Assembly (NCBI RefSeq): GCF_002970935.1
Contig: NZ_CP027194.1
Coordinates: 1,364,001 to 1,428,000, forward strand
Length of the DNA stretch: 64,000 bases
Reading direction: 5' to 3'
DNA from: Lactobacillus sp. CBA3606
Lineage (GTDB): Bacteria > Bacillota > Bacilli > Lactobacillales > Lactobacillaceae
The position numbers were made by a program, and so were the translations under genes. Positions 37,161 to 45,192 of this stretch are shown piece after piece. Below the pieces are notes generated by a model that did not search any database, was not told the DNA's origin, and was given only the letters and a program-made list of their open reading frames with translations. Every line of letters starts with the position of its first letter. The first letter of the stretch is position 1.

Positions 37161-37922
37161 GTGATTAAATTTGAACACGTCAATAAAACTTTTGGTGAGC
37201 ACCCCGCTTTAATCGATATTAATACTGAATTTAAAGCACACCAAACCACGGTCATCGTTGGGCCTTCTGGGTCCGGCAAATCAACTTTATTACGATCGCT
37301 TAACTTATTAGAACATCCTGAAAGCGGTCAGTATCACTTCAATGATTTAACCATTGATTTCGCTAAGCCCTTGACCAATAAAACCATTTTAACGTTACGG
37401 CGCAAAACCGGGATGGTATTTCAAGGCTATAACCTCTTCCCACATTTAACCGTCATTAAAAATGTGATGGAAGGTCCTGTTCAAGTTTTGAAACAACCTG
37501 TGGCAACTGCTCAAAAGTCGGCGTTAGACTTGCTAACGAAGGTTGGCCTAGCTGATAAGGCTGATGCTTTTCCTAGCCAACTTTCTGGCGGGCAACAGCA
37601 ACGCGTGGCGATTGCCCGCTCGCTAGCGATGAACCCGGAGTATATTCTCCTCGATGAACCCACCAGTGCCTTGGACCCCGAACTAGAAGCCGGCGTGTTA
37701 CGAGTACTCCTAGATTTGGCCCGTGAAAAAGACTCGATGGTCATTGTGACGCATAACTTAGAATTTGCCCGCGCGGTTGCCGATAAGATTCTCTTCGTTG
37801 AAAATGGAAAAATCTTATTTGATGGCACCCCGGCCGAATTCTTTAAAGAACCGACCCAACGAATCTCCGATTTCTTAGCTGCTATGACTTTTACCACCAT
37901 TTCTGATAAAGCTAACCAATAA
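37161..37922 (+). CDS. Amino-acid ABC transporter ATP-binding protein
   Basis: 253 residues. Walker A GPSGSGKST at about residues 34-42, Q-loop VFQGYNLFPHLTV, signature LSGGQQQRVAIARSL, Walker B YILLDEPTSALDPE, H-loop VTHNLEFAR. GlnQ/HisP type. The start is GTG, 8 bases after AGGAGGG. It lies 12 bases from the permease gene; a terminator closes the operon. Energises uptake of the polar amino acid bound by the two lipoproteins. Confidence 0.94.
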   Translation: MIKFEHVNKTFGEHPALIDINTEFKAHQTTVIVGPSGSGKSTLLRSLNLLEHPESGQYHFNDLTIDFAKPLTNKTILTLRRKTGMVFQGYNLFPHLTVIKNVMEGPVQVLKQPVATAQKSALDLLTKVGLADKADAFPSQLSGGQQQRVAIARSLAMNPEYILLDEPTSALDPELEAGVLRVLLDLAREKDSMVIVTHNLEFARAVADKILFVENGKILFDGTPAEFFKEPTQRISDFLAAMTFTTISDKANQ

Positions 37923-37932
37923 TAATTAGTCT

Positions 37933-37980
37933 AAAAAGAGTACTGCGAGAATTGTTAACTTCTTGCGGCACTCTTTTTTT
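37933..37980 (+). terminator. Terminator of the amino-acid transporter operon
   Basis: AAAAAGAGTACTGCGAGAA (37933-37951) pairs with 37960-37978 with G-U pairs; T-run to 37980. Confidence 0.85.
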
Positions 37981-38009
37981 GCTAGCAGTCGCCTTTTATC
38001 GCCCCAACC

Positions 38010-38039
38010 TTGACAGGAATTGATCAATCACGCTATACT
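38010..38039 (+). promoter_or_regulatory. Promoter of the padR operon
   Basis: TTGACA (38010-38015), 18-bp spacing, TATACT (38034-38039). Confidence 0.75.
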
Positions 38040-38052
38040 ATTAATCGAACGA

Positions 38053-38071
38053 TACTATACGACGTATAATA
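38053..38071 (+). promoter_or_regulatory. Inverted repeat, likely PadR autoregulatory operator
   Basis: TACTATAC (38053-38060) and GTATAATA (38064-38071) are complementary in 7 of 8 positions with a 3-base spacer, between the promoter and the RBS AGGAGG of the padR gene. Confidence 0.5.
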
Positions 38072-38088
38072 TAGCAGGAGGAATAGCG

Positions 38089-38406
38089 ATGGCGATTCAA
38101 ATTAGCTCCGAACTGTTGGACGGCTGCGTCTTAGCCCTTTTACAAACAGAAGATTATTACGGTTACGCCTTAACGCAACGATTACAAGCATCCGTTTCAG
38201 TCTCTGAATCAACGCTATATCCAGTTTTGCGGCGCCTTAAAAAAAATGAGTGGGTCACAACTTATGATCAGGCTTATCAAGGCCGTAACCGACGCTACTA
38301 TCAGATTACAGCCGCTGGGACAGCACAACTCACCATCATCCAACAAGACTGGCAGACTTACAATCAGGCCATTAATACATTACTAAAGGGGGAAGCATCT
38401 TCATGA
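38089..38406 (+). CDS. PadR-family transcriptional regulator
   Basis: 105 residues from the ATG at 38089, set by GCAGGAGGAATAGCG. Compact winged HTH: ELLDGCVLALLQTEDYYGYALTQRL, SESTLYPVLRRLKKNEWV, then the wing YQGRNRRYYQITAAGTAQL. PadR proteins of this size (PadR-s1, like LmrR or the DUF1700-linked type) repress their own operon. The next two genes encode a DUF1700 membrane protein and a DUF4097 protein, a combination tied to envelope stress in Gram-positives. The stop codon overlaps the next start (ATGA). Confidence 0.9.
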   Translation: MAIQISSELLDGCVLALLQTEDYYGYALTQRLQASVSVSESTLYPVLRRLKKNEWVTTYDQAYQGRNRRYYQITAAGTAQLTIIQQDWQTYNQAINTLLKGEASS

Positions 38407-39038
38407 CAGACTATCTAGATAAATTCACCGCCTTACTGGTCCAATTACAAGCGGATGAGCGAGACGAAGTAATCGAATTTTATCGCGAATATTTATTAGA
38501 CGCTGACATTCAAACTTATGCTGATTGCGTTGCCGAACTGGGAGCGCCGAAGCAGCTTGCACGCAAGGTTTTGGCCGATTATTCAATCCGCTTCAATGAA
38601 AATCTCAACGCCAATACCTCGAAACATCAAAAATCTAAAGCCGGGATGCGCGCAATTTGGTGGGTTATCTTAGCGCTCCTCTCCACGCCGATTACAATTC
38701 CAGCATTATTAGTCATTATGGGCGTCTTACTAACATTAGCTATTATGATATTCGCCATGGCTGTCGTTATCGTTGTGGGCTTTGTCACTGTGACCATCTT
38801 GGCCTTAACCATGATTACTGCCGGTATTGGTATCTTCATGCAATCGTTGGCGACCGCCCTCTTCTATCTGGGCGTTGGTCTGGCACTGCTTGGCATTGAA
38901 TTGCTGATTCTGCCGTTAGTCCTCTGGTTTATCGGCCTGATTATCCAAGGCGTTTCCACCATTATCCAGCGACTCTACCAACGCTTCGTGACCCGTAATC
39001 GTGCCGAAAGGGGGCAACGTCATGAAAAAAACCATTAA
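38403..39038 (+). CDS. DUF1700 family membrane protein
   Basis: 211 residues. The N-terminal soluble helix bundle DYLDKFTALLVQLQADERDEVIEFYREYLLDA and the ELGAPKQLARKVLADY motif are DUF1700 features; three to four membrane segments follow (about residues 82-185), very rich in Ile, Leu and Val. It overlaps the padR stop by 4 bases, so it is coupled to it. Function unknown; the family goes with PadR regulators and DUF4097 proteins. Confidence 0.88.
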   Translation: MTDYLDKFTALLVQLQADERDEVIEFYREYLLDADIQTYADCVAELGAPKQLARKVLADYSIRFNENLNANTSKHQKSKAGMRAIWWVILALLSTPITIPALLVIMGVLLTLAIMIFAMAVVIVVGFVTVTILALTMITAGIGIFMQSLATALFYLGVGLALLGIELLILPLVLWFIGLIIQGVSTIIQRLYQRFVTRNRAERGQRHEKNH

Positions 39039-39945
39039 AATCGGCTTTGGCTTATTAATTCTAGGTGCCATCCTCATTATCTTTGGCATCGCCAATAATG
39101 GGATTCAGTCAGTCTATTGGCACAATGGCTTTCACGTGTTAAAGCAGACGACACGGACTTATCATCCCAAAACCATTAAAACAATCACGTTAGCGACTGC
39201 GAACAATGTCATTATTCGACGTGGCGATACGACTAAAATTCAAGTCACAGCTAGTCATCATCGACCAACAATTACGACCGATCACGGCCACGTCACGATT
39301 AAATCTACGGCAGCTAACACGACCGGCTTTTTACTACACTCAGCGACCGATGTGACCGTTATTACGTTGCCACAAACCGCCAAATTAACCACCGTCACGG
39401 CGACGGCGAATCAAGTTGGTAATTTACGCCTGCATCATCTGAACATCGACCGCTTAAAGCTAAGTGGTCAGGGCGCCGTTAATCTGAGTCAAGTCACCGT
39501 AACGCAACCATTAACGTTGGCTACGACCGATGATGTTCAGCTCACTAAAGTTCAAGCGCCAAGCTTAACCATTGGGGCTGAGGCTGATGATATTCATATT
39601 ACTCAAAGTCAATTTACGAAAGCCGCTTCAAATCTCAAAACAACCGATGGTGACATTACCGTTCACCAAACGACTTTTAAAAGTGGTCACATTAGCAGTG
39701 ATGAGGGTGATATTGCCTTACGTGATAATCACTTACAACAACGACTCACGGTTAATGCGACCGATGGTGATATTACTGTTCGAGCTCCCCATCAAGTTGG
39801 CATTAACGCCACGACTAGCGAAGGTGATCTCTCAATCTTTGATTGGAAAAATGATGACCAGAACCACTATCAAGTCCATACCGACGCCACTAGTCAATAT
39901 GACTTAACCACTACTGAAGGCGATATTACGGTCACCGCTGCCTAA
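39022..39945 (+). CDS. DUF4097 family beta-strand repeat protein, membrane-anchored
   Basis: 307 residues from the ATG at 39022 after AAAGGGGG; it overlaps the DUF1700 gene by 17 bases. One N-terminal membrane segment (MKKTIKIGFGLLILGAILIIFGIA), then an extracellular domain of short beta repeats with the recurring pattern T-T-x-G-D-I-x-V (TTDGDITV, ATDGDITVRAP, TTEGDITVTAA), which is the DUF4097 right-handed beta-helix. Probably a surface part of an envelope-stress module with PadR and DUF1700; the mechanism is not known. Confidence 0.88.
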   Translation: MKKTIKIGFGLLILGAILIIFGIANNGIQSVYWHNGFHVLKQTTRTYHPKTIKTITLATANNVIIRRGDTTKIQVTASHHRPTITTDHGHVTIKSTAANTTGFLLHSATDVTVITLPQTAKLTTVTATANQVGNLRLHHLNIDRLKLSGQGAVNLSQVTVTQPLTLATTDDVQLTKVQAPSLTIGAEADDIHITQSQFTKAASNLKTTDGDITVHQTTFKSGHISSDEGDIALRDNHLQQRLTVNATDGDITVRAPHQVGINATTSEGDLSIFDWKNDDQNHYQVHTDATSQYDLTTTEGDITVTAA

Positions 39946-39957
39946 TTACTGACCTAT

Positions 39958-40010
39958 CAAAAAAGCCGCATTAACCTGCTTAATTCATAGCAGATTAATG
40001 CGGCTTTTAA
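39958..40010. terminator. Bidirectional terminator between DUF4097 and GGDEF genes
   Basis: AAAAGCCGCATTAACCTGCT (39961-39980) and the stretch 39989-40008 are complementary with one bulge; A/T tracts on both sides. Confidence 0.88.
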
Positions 40011-40028
40011 AATTAGTTACCGCTCAAA

Positions 40029-41222
40029 TTACGATAAAGTGACCGTTTGACCTTCAATGGTCATGCGATTACGACCGGCAGTCTTCGATTGATACAAGTA
40101 TTGATCAACACGTTCAAACCAATCAGTAAAGGTAGCATCCGTCGTCTGTAGTTCTGAGACCCCAAATGAAACAGTGACCATTAATTTTTGCGTTTCAAAA
40201 TCAATGGGCGTTTGTTGTAGGCTGTCACGAATGGTAGTCATAATCTGTTGGGCATCCGTTGCCGAACGACCCCGGAAAATGATAACAAATTCTTCACCGC
40301 CATACCGGAACAATTGTCCCCGCGTCTTGGCCTGAAATAAAGCTTGATCAAAATGCTGCGCCACATGCTTTAGCACCGCATCGCCCGTCGTATGACCATA
40401 CTGATCATTAAACTGCTTAAAATGGTCAATATCAAACATCGCCATTGTTACTGGCACGTTAGTCCGTTTTTGATAAACCTCAAAAACTTCACGCGTCACC
40501 GTATCAAAGCTGAACCGGTTACGAACCCCAGTTAATTCATCATAATTCGCTTTTTGATCCAGTTGGGTAAATCGGTCAATTAATCGCCCTACTCGTTGCA
40601 CGCAGAAACGAACGATCCACATATAAGCGACAAACACGATTAAAATATTAATCGTGTACGCCAATTGAAACCGGTGCACCGACCAAATAATGAACCACCA
40701 AGTCCCACCATAAACCAGTTGTAACGCAAGGTACCGCCACTGTGAACTCATCATACTGGTTTGATGATGCGAAATATAAATGATTGTCCCAGACAATAAG
40801 ACCGTCATGGTAATAAAGACTGCGACAAAATGAGCGCCGTGCCCCATATACATCCCTTGCGCATAGAAAAAAATGAGCATTAAAATATTAATAATTTCGA
40901 CCATTAAATTCCTCATGGTATAGAGACTAAAGAGTAGCACCGTTAATTGAGCCGTAGCATATGCCCAACTGACCACACTGCCAGAATTGACGGTCCAAAA
41001 TATCTGCCGCAGTAAAACCATACTTAACACGACGCTACCAGCTTCAATTCCATGAACTAAAAAAGTAAATCGCCGACGCCGTATTTTTAACGCTTGGTGC
41101 TCTAAACTATAAGTTAATAAGGTCATGATCGTAATCAGACCCGTCATAATCAAAATCGTAATAACTGTTTTCATATTAAAAAAATCGTTAACAAATAAAT
41201 TCAATAAATTATCTAGTTGCAT
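40029..41222 (-). CDS. Membrane GGDEF-domain protein, putative diguanylate cyclase
   Basis: 397 residues from the ATG at 41222 behind GGAGTG. About seven membrane segments occupy residues 1-200; the C-terminal GGDEF domain reads MFDIDHFKQFNDQYGHTTGDAVLKHVA and then RYGGEEFVIIFRG. The GGEEF signature and the metal-binding Asp are intact, so synthesis of cyclic di-GMP from GTP is possible. The inhibitory RxxD site five residues before GGEEF is not present (RGQLF). No EAL, HD-GYP or PilZ gene lies in this window. An inverted repeat AAAGGA/TCCTTT sits upstream (41249-41264). Confidence 0.85.
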   Translation of the reverse strand: MQLDNLLNLFVNDFFNMKTVITILIMTGLITIMTLLTYSLEHQALKIRRRRFTFLVHGIEAGSVVLSMVLLRQIFWTVNSGSVVSWAYATAQLTVLLFSLYTMRNLMVEIINILMLIFFYAQGMYMGHGAHFVAVFITMTVLLSGTIIYISHHQTSMMSSQWRYLALQLVYGGTWWFIIWSVHRFQLAYTINILIVFVAYMWIVRFCVQRVGRLIDRFTQLDQKANYDELTGVRNRFSFDTVTREVFEVYQKRTNVPVTMAMFDIDHFKQFNDQYGHTTGDAVLKHVAQHFDQALFQAKTRGQLFRYGGEEFVIIFRGRSATDAQQIMTTIRDSLQQTPIDFETQKLMVTVSFGVSELQTTDATFTDWFERVDQYLYQSKTAGRNRMTIEGQTVTLS

Positions 41223-41248
41223 ATTTATCACTCCGGACACATATGTTC

Positions 41249-41264
41249 AAAGGAATTGTCCTTT
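41249..41264 (-). promoter_or_regulatory. Palindrome upstream of the GGDEF gene
   Basis: AAAGGA-ATTG-TCCTTT, perfect 6-bp arms, about 30 bases before the start; possible operator. Confidence 0.3.
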
Positions 41265-41466
41265 AAATAGTACCATGAAGTACCCCCGACTGTTAACCAC
41301 TTGTTTCTGAAAAGAAGCGGTTTCACAAGGCTAACGATCCCGAATGAAAGCTAATCATTGCTCGCAAAAGTCACTTATATCAAGGCTTTAGCCGTTCATA
41401 CACAACCTGATTTTGACCGTTTATTTGGGGCAAAACTTTTTTTAGCACAATTTATTTTTCTCAGAC

Positions 41467-42576
41467 CTAATGCCCCGTTGCAATCGTCACCCAGACGATT
41501 CCTAACGATAAAATAGCCAAACCAAGCACTGCTAAAGCATGCCACCACTTATGTTGAGCAAAAATCGCCAAATATTCGCGGATAATAGCATCTGGCAAGA
41601 AGAACCGTGCCGTTCGTGACCCAATCCCATCAGCCTTTAATCCGGCTGCTTTAGCAAAGATACCAGCTCTAAACGTGTGGTAATTGTTGGTCACGAAGAT
41701 TGTCCGTGGGTGCTTAATGGAACCTTGGTCAATGAGTCGCTTGCTAAATTGCATATTTTCTAAAGTCGTAGTGGCTTGCGTTTCGGCCCAGCCAGCCGTC
41801 GCGGGTAATCCCTGGGCGCGTGCATAAGCCAACATAGCTTGGCCTTCCGGTAAGGTCTCATCACTGCCCTGACCACCTGAAAAGATTAAGATCGCTGGAT
41901 GTTGCGTTTTTCGTTGTTGACGTTGATAAAACGCCAACCCGCGCCTAATCCGTTGCGCCAATAATGGGGACACTTGATTACCATGTAGCAAGCCCGCTCC
42001 CAACACGATAATATAGTCTTGGCGATACCGTGGTCGATTAAACTGATATAACACGAGCATCGTCAAATAATTGTAAAACCAAAAAACAACATAAAAAATA
42101 ACGAGACTTGGAAAAATAAGCATAAAGTCACGCACCGAACGCGTCACATGTTGACTAATCACGTGACTGATCAGTGGTAACACCAAGATTCCTAATCCTA
42201 AGTATAGCGTCAACATATTCGCTAACGTATGGCTTTCGTGCCGCCAGACAATCCACGCATTCCATAATAGCAAAAATGCTTGTAACGAAAATAATAGCCC
42301 AATTAATAGTAAGAAACTTACAAAAATAACACTGCAAACCAAGATTAAGTGCCGATGGTTGGTCGCCAAAATAGTCCAAGCTAGTAGAATCAAAAACGTA
42401 TAAAACCATAGCGAAAACCAAATACCATTACTCAACCGAACCTTATCATGGCGATACCGCCAAATAAAAATAAGCCCTAACACCACTGGTATCAACCAGC
42501 AACTAGCTGGTTCGGCTGGCATCAGATTGGTCGTATTAGCCAAACTCCCCACCTCCGATAAAATCCTATTTATCAT
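41467..42576 (-). CDS. YdcF/SanA-like (DUF218) membrane protein
   Basis: 369 residues. Roughly five membrane segments in the first 185 residues, then a DUF218 domain: YIIVLGAGLLHGNQVSPLLAQRIRRGLAFY, ILIFSGGQGSDETLPEGQAMLAYARAQG, ETQATTTLENMQFSKRLI, TIFVTNNYHTFRAGIFAKAAG. A final membrane segment closes the protein. The family acts in envelope or vancomycin-related functions (SanA, ElyC); the biochemical reaction is unclear. Standalone gene. The 240-base gap upstream of GGDEF, downstream of this gene's start side, shows nothing else. Confidence 0.85.
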   Translation of the reverse strand: MINRILSEVGSLANTTNLMPAEPASCWLIPVVLGLIFIWRYRHDKVRLSNGIWFSLWFYTFLILLAWTILATNHRHLILVCSVIFVSFLLLIGLLFSLQAFLLLWNAWIVWRHESHTLANMLTLYLGLGILVLPLISHVISQHVTRSVRDFMLIFPSLVIFYVVFWFYNYLTMLVLYQFNRPRYRQDYIIVLGAGLLHGNQVSPLLAQRIRRGLAFYQRQQRKTQHPAILIFSGGQGSDETLPEGQAMLAYARAQGLPATAGWAETQATTTLENMQFSKRLIDQGSIKHPRTIFVTNNYHTFRAGIFAKAAGLKADGIGSRTARFFLPDAIIREYLAIFAQHKWWHALAVLGLAILSLGIVWVTIATGH

Positions 42577-42612
42577 AGCATAGTTCGGCCGCAGCGATGG
42601 TGGCGTTACCGG

Positions 42613-42765
42613 AGTTGTTTTTGCTCATTGTGAACTACTCGGCCATGAATGACTGAGCTTCTGAGAACACTGCCAACTTACACAATAGTGACTAGCACTA
42701 TGCCCAGCGGTTACAGCTATTTATCACGGCTCGTTCCGAGCCTAGTTAGTCTTTTCTTTTCTTTA
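42613..42765 (-). ncRNA. Candidate omega-RNA region and right end of the tnpB element
   Basis: Downstream of tnpB on its strand lie hairpins GGCTCG/CGAGCC (42728-42742), TAGTG/CACTA (42686-42700) and a subterminal CTCGGCCA/TGACTGAG hairpin (42638-42657), followed by TAGTTCAC (42637-42630), then flanking DNA. This fits an IS200/IS605 right end, where TnpB-bound omega-RNA spans the 3' end and takes its guide from the flank. The guide would start near 42629 on the minus strand. The exact ends are inference. Confidence 0.5.
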
Positions 42766-43902
42766 AGCATTCAATATGTTCTTGGCGGCATTAATATCCC
42801 GATCATGGTTAATGCCACATTTTGGACATGTCCATTGCCGGATAGCTAGCCCATGCTTACCGTCATCGTAACCACAGTCAGCACAGATTTGACTAGTTTT
42901 TCTAGGGTTCACAGTGACCAGCTGTTTACCATACCAAGCACATTTATATTCAAGCTGAGTGCGTAGTTCACGCCAAGCTTGATTGGCAATCGCCCGAGCG
43001 AGCCGATGATTGCTAAGGAGATTTTTGGTTTTCAAATCTTCGATTTTAATCACATCGTACAGCGTTACCAGTTTCTTGGTAAGCTGATTCAAATAATTAC
43101 TACGTTGATTAGCGATTTTTTCGTTATATTTGGCAACCATGAGACGCGCCTTGCGATAATTACTGAAATCCGTTAATTCACGGGGTTCTAATACTTGATT
43201 GTGTTTATCCCAAGCAATTTCTTTCAAGGCTTGTAACCGACGTCGGGCTAGCCGTTTTTCCCAATAATGTTTCTTTTGCGATAAGACTTTATCAAAGCGA
43301 ATAGTAGGATATTTGACACCCTCGCTGGTAATCATTAGATCCGCTACGCCCATATCAATCCCAACCGATTGCTTAGTTTCAGGCAGTTCTTGCACATCAT
43401 TATCGACTAACACAATGGCGTAATATTTGCCGGTAGCGGATAACCGGATTGTGACATTCTTAATTTTACCGGTGAGTTGTCGGCCAGATTTAAATTCAAT
43501 ACAGCCTAATTTTGGGATTTTGATATAGTGTTGATTGATTTGAATAACGTTGTGATTGACGGCACTAGACTGATAACTCTGTTTAGGAAATTTTCGTGAT
43601 TTGAACTTCGGAAAACCACTGTGTTCCTTGAACAATTTCTGAAAAGCGTGATGTAAATCACGACTAACATGTAAAAGACTGGTTGATTCCGCTTGCTTTA
43701 AGAAAGGGTATTCCTGTTTGAGACACTTGATCAGATAATTCATGCCAAATTCGTTGACGTAGGCGCCACCGTTATTATGGCGTTCAATCTGCATACTTAA
43801 TAGTTGGTTCCAAACGAAACGACAGCAACCAAAATTGTTAATGATTTTTTCTTGTTGGTCAATTTGAGGATAAATTCTTGTTTTAATCGCCCGCAGCGTC
43901 AT
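42763..43902 (-). CDS. tnpB: IS200/IS605-family TnpB RNA-guided nuclease
   Basis: 379 residues, full length. N-terminal AIKTRIYPQIDQQEKIINNFGCCRFVWNQLL, then the RuvC-like domain: Asp183 in GIDMGVADLM, Glu288 in IKIEDL, Asp in HDRDINAAKN (366-374), and a zinc finger Cys340/343/359/362. All catalytic residues are present. TnpB proteins cut DNA guided by omega-RNA from the element's right end. Its start overlaps by 20 bases the C-terminal remnant of a tnpA gene, the usual tnpA-tnpB order, but tnpA is ruined, so the element is immobile by itself. Confidence 0.95.
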   Translation of the reverse strand: MTLRAIKTRIYPQIDQQEKIINNFGCCRFVWNQLLSMQIERHNNGGAYVNEFGMNYLIKCLKQEYPFLKQAESTSLLHVSRDLHHAFQKLFKEHSGFPKFKSRKFPKQSYQSSAVNHNVIQINQHYIKIPKLGCIEFKSGRQLTGKIKNVTIRLSATGKYYAIVLVDNDVQELPETKQSVGIDMGVADLMITSEGVKYPTIRFDKVLSQKKHYWEKRLARRRLQALKEIAWDKHNQVLEPRELTDFSNYRKARLMVAKYNEKIANQRSNYLNQLTKKLVTLYDVIKIEDLKTKNLLSNHRLARAIANQAWRELRTQLEYKCAWYGKQLVTVNPRKTSQICADCGYDDGKHGLAIRQWTCPKCGINHDRDINAAKNILNA

Positions 43903-44085
43903 CTATATGCCCCTCTTTTATTCGTTGGTCATCGATATACTTAACAACTGCTTGCTGGTTAGTAGTGCCAATAACTTTTGCGGTACATTAATTAATAAAT
44001 GGCTACAATCGTCGTGACCAATTTCCATCTGTTCAATACTAAATCCGTATTTTGAACCGATTTCTATTAAATAGACGCTACTTAC
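43883..44085 (-). pseudogene. tnpA: Remnant of Y1 transposase tnpA
   Basis: Two pieces of an IS200-type HUH transposase are left. The first, from 44085, reads YLIEIGSKYGFSIEQMEIGHDD and then CSHLLINVPQK, matching the region around the HUH motif, although the first His is Cys here. After about 43970 the frame shifts and the true C-terminal end appears, GTTNQQAVVKYIDDQRIK and EGHIDDAAGD, with its stop at 43883, overlapping tnpB. The N-terminal half and the central part with the catalytic Tyr are missing. Confidence 0.7.
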
Positions 44086-44089
44086 AAAA

Positions 44090-44135
44090 CAAAAGGCGAT
44101 TCATCACGTTCTTAAAGGAACGTGTTTCCTCGCCT
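44090..44135 (-). terminator. Terminator directly after truncated fetB
   Basis: AGGCGA...CACGTTC (44094-44111) pairs with GAACGTG...TCGCCT (44118-44135), and a T-rich tract follows on the minus strand. It begins 4 bases from the fetB stop. Confidence 0.8.
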
Positions 44136-44138
44136 AAT

Positions 44139-44363
44139 TTAAAAAATAATAAATACCATCATCGCCATAGTTAACCATAATTCATCAACCCGAAAGATAT
44201 ACTTCAGTAAATAACCAACAACTACTAATTGGACAACGGCCCGAACTACACCAACCACAATATCTTTATCGAGTCCTAGCTGTTGCCATAAACTAATCCC
44301 CAGCGCGACCAAAACAAGCATCGCCGCCAAAAACAATGAGGTATTATTCACAACTAGCTTCAT
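44139..44363 (-). pseudogene. fetB: Truncated FetB/YbbM-like metal exporter permease
   Basis: 74 codons matching only the N-terminal part of the UPF0014 permease: two to three membrane segments, VVGVVRAVVQLVVVGYLLKYIF and the start of the next helix MAMMVFIIF, where the family continues with N-A-A and some 170 more residues. A TAA follows and then a terminator, so about two thirds of the gene is gone, and the IS remnant begins just beyond. It overlaps the fetA stop (ATGA), the original operon arrangement. The product can hardly work as a permease. Confidence 0.78.
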
Positions 44364-45010
44364 TTAACATCCTCCAAACGACCGGCAACGATCCGCAGTA
44401 GCTGATCTGCGGCCGCAACTTCAGTCACATCATGGGTGACGAATATTGTTGTCACCTGCTGTTCAACATTTAATTGACGTAACCACTGATGAATGATTGC
44501 TTTGTTAGCCTCATCCAAGCCAGCCGTAACTTCATCTAATAACAAAATTTTAGGTAAGAATAAAATGTTACGAATCAATGCAATTCGTTGGCGTTCGCCC
44601 CCAGACAAGGTCCCAACAGATTCTGTCAGCATCGTCGTTGGTAACCCAACGTTAGCTAACGCCATCTTAATATGCGCCCAGTCAGGGGTCCGCTGCCGAA
44701 TTTGATAAGGAAATGCTAAATTGTCAGCGACAGTCTCACCAAACAACGTTGGCTGCTGAAAACAATAAGAGACTTGTCGGCGATATTCAATCGGATCGTA
44801 ACTCATCAGCGGCTGGCCGGCAAAAGTTAAGGTGCCACTGGTTTTAGAAATCATCGCAGCCATTAGCCGGAGTAAGGTACTTTTACCGCTACCGGAAGGC
44901 CCCGTCATGGTATAATGCGCGCCAACTGGAATCGTTAAATTAATCGCTTTTAGAATCTGCTTTGTCCCGACTTGATAACTTAAATCTTGCATTGTCATGA
45001 TCGCTGTCAT
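44360..45010 (-). CDS. fetA: FetA/YbbL-like ABC ATP-binding protein
   Basis: 216 residues from the ATG at 45010, 8 bases after GGAGG; an ATG 5 codons upstream overlaps that RBS. Walker A GPSGSGKST, signature LSGGERQRIALIRN, Walker B ILLLDEVTAGLDEANK (Glu-Val in place of Glu-Pro, as in YbbL/FetA), H-loop VTHD. FetA works with FetB in iron export and peroxide tolerance in E. coli. Here the partner permease is truncated, so the ATPase is an orphan unless another permease exists elsewhere. Confidence 0.82.
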   Translation of the reverse strand: MTAIMTMQDLSYQVGTKQILKAINLTIPVGAHYTMTGPSGSGKSTLLRLMAAMISKTSGTLTFAGQPLMSYDPIEYRRQVSYCFQQPTLFGETVADNLAFPYQIRQRTPDWAHIKMALANVGLPTTMLTESVGTLSGGERQRIALIRNILFLPKILLLDEVTAGLDEANKAIIHQWLRQLNVEQQVTTIFVTHDVTEVAAADQLLRIVAGRLEDVK

Positions 45011-45192
45011 GTCACACGCCTCCATTTGATTGTGTACAATTCATTCTAGCATAATCAGGCGCTAGTTTATAATTATTATCACTCACAATCACCCTTAATT
45101 GGCGCCCAACCAAACACTTTGGGTCCCTGGTCCTTACCATGCTATAATAACGTGAACGTAGTCAACAGAAAACGAGGTTAGTTAAAGCTAAT

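Larger units (their letters stand above)
42630..44085 (-). mobile_element. IS200/IS605-type insertion sequence, decayed
   Basis: It contains a tnpA remnant (43883-44085), an intact tnpB and a right-end hairpin. The left end is lost: the tnpA remnant starts right beside the terminator of the adjoining truncated fetB gene. The right boundary is set near 42630 from the subterminal hairpin and is approximate. Confidence 0.75.

Noticed and set aside
37511-37900. 129-codon ORF antisense to the ABC ATPase gene
   Set aside because: Shadow frame; the plus-strand gene has all ABC motifs.
39130-39145. parS-like TTTCACGTGTT in the DUF4097 gene
   Set aside because: Only about 11 of 16 positions match parS and it lies inside a coding region.
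42979-43176. Plus-strand ORF inside tnpB
   Set aside because: Antisense shadow of a complete tnpB frame.
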